Assembly (NCBI GenBank): GCA_011372345.1
Contig: DRTC01000652.1
Span: 1 to 6,446, forward strand
Direction: 5' to 3'
DNA from: Candidatus Cloacimonadota bacterium
GTDB lineage: Bacteria > Cloacimonadota > Cloacimonadia > Cloacimonadales > TCS61
Length of the DNA stretch: 6,446 nucleotides
Shown here: positions 1 to 4,585 of the stretch, piece after piece
How the letters are laid out: each line of letters begins with the position of its first letter
Position numbering within the stretch: position 1 is the stretch's first letter
Program-made: the position numbers and the translations under genes
The notes under the pieces: generated by a model
Databases searched by the model: none
What the model was told of the DNA's origin: nothing
The model's input: only the letters and a program-made list of their open reading frames with translations

Positions 1-81
1 AAATAGTGGAAAAAAATAATAATTCTTTGCGTTCTTTGGGATTATGCTGATTTTAAGAAAAAAATATAAAAGAGGTGAAAG

Positions 82-456
82 ATGAGAATTGCGATTTCAA
101 GTGAGAATAGTCAAGTCGCTGACCATTTTGGAAGGTGTTCACAATATACGATTGTGGATATTGAAGGTTCTGAAGTAAAAGAGAAAAAAGTTGTAGATAA
201 TCCAGGTCATGCTCCAGGTGCAATTCCAGGATTTCTTAAGGAACAAGGATGTGATATAATAATCGCAGGTGGTATGGGCAGGAGAGCCCAAGGATATTTC
301 CAACAATTTGGAATAGATTACATTATTGGCGTACATGGTAATATCGAAGAGGTGATTAGTAATTATTTGAGTGATACACTGGAAGCTGGAGAAAGCAGCT
401 GTGATCATGGTCAAGGTCATGGTGACGGCATGCATGGCGATAAACATTTTAGATAA
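82..456 (+). CDS. NifX/NifB-C-like metal-cluster carrier protein with His-rich tail (paralogue 1)
   Basis: A 124-residue protein of the dinitrogenase Fe-Mo cofactor biosynthesis (NifX/NafY/NifB C-terminal) domain family, small cytoplasmic proteins that bind metal-sulfur clusters. It opens with the family beta-strand MRIAISSENS, followed by the DHFGRC motif (residues 14-19). It then has an N-P-G-H-A-P-G stretch (40-46) and the IIAGGMGRRAQ turn (60-70). After C107-D108-H109 comes a Gly/His/Asp-rich tail with further histidines at 113, 118 and 122, which looks like a metal-binding extension. The ATG follows AAAGAGGTG (69-77), a good ribosome binding site. The stop lies one base before the next gene, a clear paralogue. 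No nitrogenase genes are visible, so a role in an ORP-like or other metal-cluster system is more likely than nitrogen fixation. The family call is secure; the ligand is unknown. Confidence 0.9.
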   Translation: MRIAISSENSQVADHFGRCSQYTIVDIEGSEVKEKKVVDNPGHAPGAIPGFLKEQGCDIIIAGGMGRRAQGYFQQFGIDYIIGVHGNIEEVISNYLSDTLEAGESSCDHGQGHGDGMHGDKHFR

Positions 457-457
457 A

Positions 458-799
458 ATGAAAAAAATGAAAATAGCGATCCCAACAGAAAACGGAAAGT
501 TATGTGCCCATTTCGGCCATTGTGAAAAATTTGCTGTTTTTACAACCGAGGGAGAAAAAATCGTGAACGAAGAGTTTATTACTCCTCCACCACACGAACC
601 CGGTTCTCATCCGAGATTCTTAAGAGATCTGGGAGTGAACATTATCATCGCTGGAGGAATGGGGAACAGAGCCCAGAGCCTTTTCACTCAAAACAATATT
701 CAAGTTTATTATGGAGTTCCAGCCCAAGATTTAAAAGAACTGGTCAGAACCTGTATCTCAAATGAATTAAAATCAGGTGAAAATTTTTGTGATCATTAA
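458..799 (+). CDS. NifX/NifB-C-like metal-cluster carrier protein (paralogue 2)
   Basis: A 113-residue paralogue of the preceding gene, in the same domain family. Matching motifs are KIAIPTENGK (residues 5-14), AHFGHC (17-22), a PPPHEPG stretch where paralogue 1 has NPGHAPG, and IIAGGMGNRAQ (63-73). It ends exactly at C111-D112-H113, the point where paralogue 1 continues into its His-rich tail. The open frame extends upstream to an ATG at 371. I chose 458 because it gives the family-type N-terminus, avoids a long overlap, and sits one base after the upstream stop, which suggests translational coupling. An ATG at 467 (MKIAIP...) is an alternative. No good Shine-Dalgarno precedes either start. 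This is probably a tandem duplication, perhaps acting as a pair with paralogue 1 (inference). Confidence 0.88.
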   Translation: MKKMKIAIPTENGKLCAHFGHCEKFAVFTTEGEKIVNEEFITPPPHEPGSHPRFLRDLGVNIIIAGGMGNRAQSLFTQNNIQVYYGVPAQDLKELVRTCISNELKSGENFCDH

Positions 800-956
800 A
801 CTTGCTTTTTAGTCCAAAAAGAACATCGTCTTGGTTCAAAAAAAAAGGATTTTATAAATCAATGACGATCCGAAAAAAGTGAAAATTTGAAGAAAAGATG
901 TGTAGTTACGACTTGTCGTTCATTATAAGTCGAATAAGTAATTTAAGGAGGTTATG
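800..956 (+). other. AT-rich spacer without a gene
   Basis: No open frame of note lies here. It contains a weak all-A/T hairpin (CTTTTT 805-810 with AAAAAG 816-821), a distant pair ATCGTC (825-830) / GACGAT (864-869), the 10-nt palindrome CGACTTGTCG (909-918), and CGACTT (909-914) / AAGTCG (927-932). A TATAAG hexamer at 924-929 could be a -10 element, but no acceptable -35 sits 16-18 bases upstream. The ribosome binding site of the next gene is at the end. The length and AT-richness suggest a transcription-unit boundary, but no terminator or promoter can be claimed. Confidence 0.4.
945..951 (+). promoter_or_regulatory. Ribosome binding site AAGGAGG deciding the UspA start
   Basis: AAGGAGG is the strongest Shine-Dalgarno match in the window. 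Two in-frame ATG codons follow, at 954 and 957. Spacing is 2 bases to the first and 5 to the second, which favours 957. Confidence 0.8.
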
Positions 957-1406
957 ATGAAACGAATTTTAGCAGCTATTGATTTTTCAGAATCAACTGA
1001 AAAAGTAATTGATCGAGCCAAAACAATGACAAAAGAATCAAATGGAGAATTACTTATTGTTCATTCCGAATCATTAGATTCTTATCTTTCAGCAATAACA
1101 AATGAGTATAATCAAACTCCATCGATGGAGTTGATAAATGAAAAGAAGAAAATAATTGAAGATCGACTACAGGAAATTCATGATAATTTACAAAAGGACG
1201 GAATTAAAGCAGAATGTATTCTCATGGAAGGAACAGCTGTTGAAAATATTCTTCAAGAAGCAGAAATATTTAAAGCAGACATTATTATTATTGGTTCTCA
1301 TAAACATGGAAGATTTTATAATCTCTTATTTGGAAGTGTTCATAAATCTTTGATCACAAGATCACCAATACCGGTTTTGGTTATACCTCCTGAAAAAAAG
1401 AAATGA
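957..1406 (+). CDS. UspA-family universal stress protein
   Basis: A single Usp domain of 149 residues from the ATG at 957 (150 if the ATG at 954 is used). The N-terminal strand with the conserved aspartate reads ILAAIDFSE (residues 4-12). The C-terminal nucleotide-binding loop reads IIGSHKHGRFYNLLFGSV (111-128), followed by the terminal strand IPVLVIP (138-144). The ATP-binding signature G-x2-G-x9-G-(S/T) is nearly present, but its second glycine is lysine (K116), so nucleotide binding may be altered. There is no signal peptide or membrane segment, so it should be cytoplasmic. Usp proteins typically respond to stress, redox state or energy charge and often form dimers. It lies 42 bases before the first ATPase gene, after a 157-base spacer, so it may head a new transcription unit. 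Confidence 0.92.
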   Translation: MKRILAAIDFSESTEKVIDRAKTMTKESNGELLIVHSESLDSYLSAITNEYNQTPSMELINEKKKIIEDRLQEIHDNLQKDGIKAECILMEGTAVENILQEAEIFKADIIIIGSHKHGRFYNLLFGSVHKSLITRSPIPVLVIPPEKKK

Positions 1407-1437
1407 GATAATTCGGAAAAATAATGAAAAATTAATG

Positions 1438-1443
1438 AAAGGA
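1438..1443 (+). promoter_or_regulatory. Ribosome binding site supporting a TTG start
   Basis: AAAGGA lies 5 bases before TTG at 1449. The nearby ATG at 1435 is out of frame with the gene and reaches a stop within six codons, so TTG is the best supported start. Confidence 0.7.
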
Positions 1444-1448
1444 ATAAT

Positions 1449-2330
1449 TTGAAAATTGCCATTGCCAGCGGAAAAGGCGGAACAGGAAAGACAACTCTTT
1501 CAACGAATCTGGCTGCTTTTTTAGCGGAAAATCAGAAAATCGTTCTCATCGACCTTGATGTGGAAGAACCGAATTCAGGTTTGTTCATCGAGGGGAAATT
1601 AGTTCATCAGGAAGATAAGTTTAAGAAAATTCCCGAATGGAAAAAGGATGACTGTATTCTCTGCGGTAACTGCCAGAAAGTCTGTAATTTCAATGCAGTC
1701 ATTAAACTTGCCGACAGAATTATGATCTTTCCGGAATTATGTCATAGTTGTTATGCCTGTTCGGAACTTTGTCCAACCAAATCTTTGCCGATGATACCTC
1801 AAAAAATCGGAGTTTTGAGACATTTCCGGAATGATAATTTGTCATTCGTGGAAAGCAAACTTGATATTGGTCAGGAAATGGCTGTTCCTTTGATCTCGCA
1901 AACTATCGATTATATCGAGAAGAATTTTCCAAACGATATTTTCCAAATTTATGATTCTCCGCCCGGAACATCCTGTCCGGTTATCGAAGCAAGTAAAGAT
2001 GCAGATTTTGTCATTCTCGTTACGGAACCGACTCCTTTTGGATTACACGATTTGAAATTAGCAGTTCAAACTATGCTGGAATTGAAAAAGGAATTTGGAG
2101 TTGTGATCAATCGTTTCGGGATTGGAAATGACGATGTTCTGAAATATTGTAAGCATCAAAACATTCCAATTCTAACGAAAATTCCTAACAGCAGAAAAAT
2201 AGCGAAAATTTATTCACAGGGAGAACTCCTTTATAAACAGGTTCCTGAATTTGAGAATGCTCTGGAAAAATTGATTTCAAAGGTTGGATTTGACTCGTGG
2301 CGAAGCGCGAGTCGAAAACAACCTGTCTAA
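1449..2330 (+). CDS. MinD/ParA-superfamily ATPase with inserted 2x[4Fe-4S] ferredoxin domain (1)
   Basis: A 293-residue cytoplasmic P-loop ATPase of the ferredoxin-containing MinD group (COG1149-like), related to Mrp/ApbC and NifH-type ATPases and thought to assemble or carry Fe-S or metal clusters. The deviant Walker A motif GKGGTGKT is at residues 8-15, and the switch region IDLDVEEPN at 34-42. The ferredoxin insert carries C69-x2-C72-x2-C75-x3-C79 and C98-x2-C101-x2-C104-x3-C108-P. DSPPGTSCP (169-177) and VTEPTPFGLHDL (191-202) are the family's later nucleotide-site motifs. It starts at TTG behind AAAGGA. The last 14 or so residues (from about K278) are encoded by a palindromic repeat and do not look like family sequence; the other ATPase in this window lacks them. 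The fold and Fe-S call are secure; the client is not known. Confidence 0.93.
   Translation: MKIAIASGKGGTGKTTLSTNLAAFLAENQKIVLIDLDVEEPNSGLFIEGKLVHQEDKFKKIPEWKKDDCILCGNCQKVCNFNAVIKLADRIMIFPELCHSCYACSELCPTKSLPMIPQKIGVLRHFRNDNLSFVESKLDIGQEMAVPLISQTIDYIEKNFPNDIFQIYDSPPGTSCPVIEASKDADFVILVTEPTPFGLHDLKLAVQTMLELKKEFGVVINRFGIGNDDVLKYCKHQNIPILTKIPNSRKIAKIYSQGELLYKQVPEFENALEKLISKVGFDSWRSASRKQPV
2281..2324 (+). repeat. Palindromic repeat family B, copy 1, inside the 3' end of the ATPase gene
   Basis: A 44-nt imperfect hairpin. Outer arms are AGGTTG (2281-2286) and CAACCT (2319-2324). A tandem G-A/A-A mismatch follows, then the main stem GACTCG (2292-2297) / CGAGTC (2308-2313) with extra pairs on both sides, and a loop containing GCGAAG. 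A related hairpin at 4099-4144 shares the outer stem, the GA/AA mismatch, the GCRAAGCG loop and a GAGTYGARAACA right flank. It is GC-rich against an AT-rich background, and it overlaps the last codons and approaches the stop of the ATPase gene. This looks like a dispersed REP-like element. Confidence 0.7.
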
Positions 2331-2390
2331 AAATGGTCGCAATTCTCGACTCACACTTCCTGCGGCCGTAGCGAGTTATCGTTCTACTCA

Positions 2391-2412
2391 TTCCCAAATT
2401 GTATTTGGGAAC
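2391..2412 (+). repeat. Palindromic repeat family A, copy 1
   Basis: Perfect hairpin with 9-bp arms TTCCCAAAT (2391-2399) and ATTTGGGAA (2403-2411) around TGT. The 22 bases 2391-2412 are the exact reverse complement of 2476-2497. No U-tract follows on either strand, so it does not look like an intrinsic terminator. Confidence 0.85.
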
Positions 2413-2475
2413 GCAATAATGGAAAAATTTTATTTTGAATTATCTTTATCGAAATGAAATTTCTTATCCAACTGT

Positions 2476-2498
2476 GTTCCCAAATACAATTTGGGAAC
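2476..2498 (+). repeat. Palindromic repeat family A, copy 2 (inverted relative to copy 1)
   Basis: Perfect hairpin with 10-bp arms GTTCCCAAAT (2476-2485) and ATTTGGGAAC (2489-2498) around ACA. Together with copy 1 it makes an inverted pair 63 bases apart, an arrangement like bacterial interspersed mosaic elements. It lies 15 bases before the ribosome binding site of the cyclase gene. Confidence 0.85.
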
Positions 2499-2525
2499 AA
2501 GAAAAAAAATTATAAAAGGAAAAAA

Positions 2526-3143
2526 ATGGAAAAAATCATTGATTTAAGTCAAACAATAGAATCCGGAATGCCGATCTATCCGGGGCATCCGGAAACAGAA
2601 TTGAAATCGCTGGCAACAGTTGAAAAAGATGGATATACAAATCATCTTTTAACAACCGGATTGCATACGGGAACTCACATCGATGCTCCCGGACACATGA
2701 TCGCAGATGGAGTGCAGCATAGTGCTTTTCCTTTAGAACGCTATGTAAATAAAGGTGTAGTTTTAAACGCAAAAGGGAAGAAGATCATCGATAGTTCAGT
2801 CATTAATAAACCTATTCTTAAAGGAAGCATTGTTCTGATCTATACAGGACACGATCAGAATTTCAAAAAGGAGAACTATTATACGGAATTTCCTTTGATA
2901 GATAGATCTCTGGCAGAAAAATTGATCGAAGCGGAAATAAGTATGATCGGATTGGATACACCCAGTCCTGATGATCCTCCTTTTGAAATTCATAAATTAT
3001 TTTTTAAGAATAACATAATGATCGCCGAACATTTAACTAATCTGGATAAACTTTTAGAAATTCAAGAATTCGAGGTTTTTGCCTTACCATTAAAAAATAA
3101 TATTAATGAAATGCTGGCTCGAGTTATTGCGGTTGTCAGGTAA
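2526..3143 (+). CDS. Cyclase / kynurenine formamidase-like metal-dependent hydrolase
   Basis: A 205-residue cytoplasmic protein of the cyclase family (KynB-like arylformamidases, isatin hydrolases and related enzymes), which are usually divalent-metal-dependent hydrolases. The N-terminus IIDLSQTIESGMPIYPGHP (4-22) is typical. The metal-binding signature H-x-G-T-H-x-D-x-P-x-H is complete as HTGTHIDAPGH (47-57). Later family features are IGLDTPSPDD (141-150) and the His-Glu segment around IMIAEHLTNL (163-172), with a terminal ARVIAVV strand. The frame is open back to 2454, but ATG 2526 has AAAAGGA five bases upstream and gives the expected length. It sits between two ATPase genes of one type and has no obvious functional tie to them. 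No tryptophan-degradation genes are nearby, so the substrate cannot be named. Confidence 0.9.
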   Translation: MEKIIDLSQTIESGMPIYPGHPETELKSLATVEKDGYTNHLLTTGLHTGTHIDAPGHMIADGVQHSAFPLERYVNKGVVLNAKGKKIIDSSVINKPILKGSIVLIYTGHDQNFKKENYYTEFPLIDRSLAEKLIEAEISMIGLDTPSPDDPPFEIHKLFFKNNIMIAEHLTNLDKLLEIQEFEVFALPLKNNINEMLARVIAVVR

Positions 3144-3177
3144 AAACTTGCCAAATTTTTGAAATTTAGCAAGTTTT
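3143..3177 (+). terminator. Hairpin between cyclase and second ATPase; possible terminator or attenuator
   Basis: AAAACTTGC (3143-3151) pairs with GCAAGTTTT (3169-3177). Inside, after one C/A mismatch, AAATTT (3153-3158) pairs with AAATTT (3162-3167) over a TTG loop. The stem therefore has 15 pairs. The only T-run (four bases) is part of the stem, and A residues follow it, so intrinsic termination would be weak. It could act in either direction or protect an mRNA end. Confidence 0.45.
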
Positions 3178-3190
3178 AAAAAGGAAATAA

Positions 3191-4069
3191 ATGAAAGAGA
3201 TCGTCATCATTTCAGGAAAAGGCGGAACCGGTAAGACTTCAATCACAGCATCTTTTTCTTATCTTGGTGGGAAAGATGTAATTGTTGCAGATTGCGATGT
3301 TGATGCGGCTGATATGCATCTTTTATTAGAACCGGATTATGCTGTTTCCGAAGATTTTTACAGCGGATTAATCGCTGAAATAGACCAGGAAAAATGCATC
3401 AAATGTGGAAAATGTGCAGAAGTTTGTCGCTTTGCAGCCATTCCGATAATTAACAAGAAATATGTCATAAATCCAATAGATTGTGAAGGTTGTGGTTATT
3501 GCTCTCAAATCTGCCCGCGAGATGCAATCGAGATGAAAGAGCAAAATGTCGGGAAATGGTTTCTTTCCGAAATAAAAACAGGTTCAAAAATGGTACATGC
3601 CAGATTGGGAATTGGGGCTGAAAATTCCGGTAAATTAGTGGCAGAAGTAAAAAATAAAGCCAAAGGGATCGCAGAAAAAGAAAACAAAGAATTTGTGATC
3701 GTTGACGGTTCGCCGGGAATCGGTTGTCCGGTTATTTCATCACTTTCAGGAGCACATTTCGTAGTTCTGGTAACCGAACCTTCAGTTTCCGGTATTCACG
3801 ACTTGAAAAGAGTGTACGAGTTAGTGAAAAAATTCGGCATTAAAGCGGGTTGCATTATTAATAAAGCTGATATTAATCCAAATAAGACAAAAGAAATACA
3901 GAGATTTCTGGAAGATGAGAAAATCGAATCGATCACTGCCATTCCTTATGATGAAAATTTCACTAAAGCAATGACCCAAGGCAAAACAATTGTAGAATTT
4001 GATGATGGAAAACTCAAACTAAATATTGAAAATAGTTGGGAAAAAATAAAGGAATTAGCAACGAACTAA
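3191..4069 (+). CDS. MinD/ParA-superfamily ATPase with inserted 2x[4Fe-4S] ferredoxin domain (2)
   Basis: A 292-residue paralogue of the ATPase at 1449, with the same architecture. GKGGTGKT is at residues 9-16 and DCDVDAAD at 34-41. The ferredoxin insert has C69-x2-C72-x2-C75-x3-C79 and C98-x2-C101-x2-C104-x3-C108-P, the same residue numbers as in the first ATPase. DGSPGIGCPV lies at 172-181, VTEPSVSGIHDL at 194-205 and INKADIN at 223-229. ATG 3191 follows AAAAAGGA with 6-base spacing. These ATPases commonly occur as adjacent pairs in anaerobes next to NifX-like genes; here a cyclase gene separates them. A heterodimer of the two is plausible but inferred. Its last codons run into the 9-bp tandem repeats that begin at 4061. 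Confidence 0.94.
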   Translation: MKEIVIISGKGGTGKTSITASFSYLGGKDVIVADCDVDAADMHLLLEPDYAVSEDFYSGLIAEIDQEKCIKCGKCAEVCRFAAIPIINKKYVINPIDCEGCGYCSQICPRDAIEMKEQNVGKWFLSEIKTGSKMVHARLGIGAENSGKLVAEVKNKAKGIAEKENKEFVIVDGSPGIGCPVISSLSGAHFVVLVTEPSVSGIHDLKRVYELVKKFGIKAGCIINKADINPNKTKEIQRFLEDEKIESITAIPYDENFTKAMTQGKTIVEFDDGKLKLNIENSWEKIKELATN

Positions 4070-4087
4070 ACGAACAATACGAACAAA
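4061..4087 (+). repeat. Three tandem 9-bp repeats (ACGAACNAN)
   Basis: ACGAACTAA (4061-4069), ACGAACAAT (4070-4078) and ACGAACAAA (4079-4087) follow each other with no gaps. The first contains the end and stop codon of the second ATPase gene. The core reappears reversed as GTTCGT at 4182-4187. Confidence 0.7.
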
Positions 4088-4188
4088 AAAAATCGTTCAA
4101 GTTGGACTCAACTTCACAGCAAAGCGGTGGAGTTGAGAACAGCTGAAAAAAAAGTGACTAATTGTTTGTTTTGTTAGTATTGTTCGTT
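4069..4188 (+). repeat. Nested inverted repeat enclosing a family B palindrome
   Basis: The outer arms 4069-4088 and 4169-4188 are inverted copies matching at 19 of 20 positions, 80 bases apart. Between them lies a second, independent hairpin at 4099-4144. The whole element fills nearly the entire gap between the second ATPase and the third NifX-like gene. It ends 9 bases before that gene's ribosome binding site. It could be a small MITE-like element, a hybrid of two repeats, or a regulatory RNA structure. Confidence 0.65.
4099..4144 (+). repeat. Palindromic repeat family B, copy 2
   Basis: The main stem is CTCAACTTCAC (4107-4117) with GTGGAGTTGAG (4127-4137), 11 pairs including one G-U type pair, with loop AGCAAAGCG. 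Outside it, a tandem GA/AA mismatch is followed by AGTTG (4100-4104) pairing with CAGCT (4140-4144). The same design occurs at 2281-2324. Confidence 0.7.
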
Positions 4189-4196
4189 GCTGAAAA

Positions 4197-4202
4197 AAGG
4201 AG
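4197..4202 (+). promoter_or_regulatory. Ribosome binding site deciding the start of NifX-like paralogue 3
   Basis: AAGGAG lies 5 bases before ATG 4208. The frame is also open from a TTG at 4187, but that codon is inside the outer inverted-repeat arm and has no Shine-Dalgarno. Confidence 0.8.
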
Positions 4203-4207
4203 TTGAA

Positions 4208-4546
4208 ATGAAAATTTTATTAACAGCCAAAGGAACAGAATGGGATTCTAAAATAGACTCCAGATTTGGCAGAACAGAATTTTTTTTCATTTATGATGAA
4301 GAAACAGAAAAAGTTGAAACTTATGACAATCGAGCAATCGCTAACGAAGCGCACGGAGCAGGACCAAGAACGGCTCAGAAAATGGCTGAATACGGGGTGA
4401 ATGTAATGATAACTGGAAATGGTCCCGGAGGAAATGCGGCGGTAGTTGTTAAACAGCTTGGAACAAAAGTTTTTGTCGGTGCAGGCGAGATGACAGTTAA
4501 AGAAGCATACGATGCTTATAAAAAGGGAGAATTGAGGGAATTTTGA
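4208..4546 (+). CDS. NifX/NifB-C-like protein (paralogue 3)
   Basis: A 112-residue single-domain protein of the dinitrogenase Fe-Mo cofactor biosynthesis family, of a different subgroup from the two at the window start. The N-terminal strand MKILLTAKGT leads to IDSRFGRTEFF (16-26), with the family FGR motif. NEAHGAGPRTAQ (46-57) corresponds to the G-x-x-P region. ITGNGPGGNA (68-77) replaces the AGGMGxRAQ turn. It has no cysteine and a single histidine (H49), so any cluster binding would differ from that of paralogue 1. The C-terminus KKGELREF is short, with no metal-binding tail. It lies between the second ATPase and the DapA-like gene, with a hairpin overlapping its stop codon. Confidence 0.9.
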   Translation: MKILLTAKGTEWDSKIDSRFGRTEFFFIYDEETEKVETYDNRAIANEAHGAGPRTAQKMAEYGVNVMITGNGPGGNAAVVVKQLGTKVFVGAGEMTVKEAYDAYKKGELREF

Positions 4547-4568
4547 TTTTTTTATTAATAAATCAAAA
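4541..4568 (+). terminator. A/T hairpin overlapping the stop of NifX-like paralogue 3
   Basis: TTTTGATTT (4541-4549) pairs with AAATCAAAA (4560-4568) across a 10-base loop; the TGA stop is inside the left arm. The stem is almost all A/T and no U-tract follows on the + strand, so it is at best a weak attenuator or an mRNA-end structure. Confidence 0.3.
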
Positions 4569-4585
4569 AAATAAAGGGAGAAGAA

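Larger units (their letters stand above)
2331..2525 (+). other. Repeat-rich intergenic spacer
   Basis: A 195-base non-coding spacer between the first ATPase and the cyclase gene. It begins with a comparatively GC-rich stretch (2337-2385, including CGGCCG), then holds the two family A hairpins flanking an AT-rich core. It ends with AAAAGGA (2514-2520), the ribosome binding site of the cyclase. No open frame on either strand looks real. Confidence 0.6.

Noticed and set aside
27..70. Sigma-70 or sigma-54 promoter before the first gene
   Set aside because: TTGCGT/TATGCT spacing is only 10 bases, TATAAA at 65-70 lacks a -35 and is too close to the ribosome binding site, and no GG-N10-GC pair fits a sigma-54 site.
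371..457. N-terminal extension of NifX-like paralogue 2 to the ATG at 371
   Set aside because: It would overlap paralogue 1 by 86 bases, and the added 29 residues have no family match. The family N-terminus begins at 458 or 467.
82..799. Nitrogen-fixation (nif) gene cluster reading of the NifX-like proteins
   Set aside because: No nifH, nifD, nifK, nifE, nifN or full NifB radical-SAM gene is present. The domain is widespread in anaerobes that do not fix nitrogen.
2337..2385. A third family B palindrome in the GC-rich patch after the first ATPase
   Set aside because: ACTC and GAGT occur at about the right distance around a CGGCCG core, but the remaining stem does not pair. It may be a relic, but this cannot be supported.
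2185..2397. Minus-strand open frame across the end of the first ATPase, and other minus-strand frames in the window
   Set aside because: They lie opposite well-supported genes, have no recognisable domains or ribosome binding sites, and follow from codon bias of the + strand genes.
2391..2498. Family A hairpins as intrinsic terminators
   Set aside because: Neither hairpin is followed by a U-tract on either strand, and genes continue in the same direction closely downstream.
2454..2525. N-terminal extension of the cyclase to the ATG at 2454
   Set aside because: It would translate the family A palindrome, lacks a ribosome binding site, and adds residues outside the family. ATG 2526 has a well-placed AAAAGGA.
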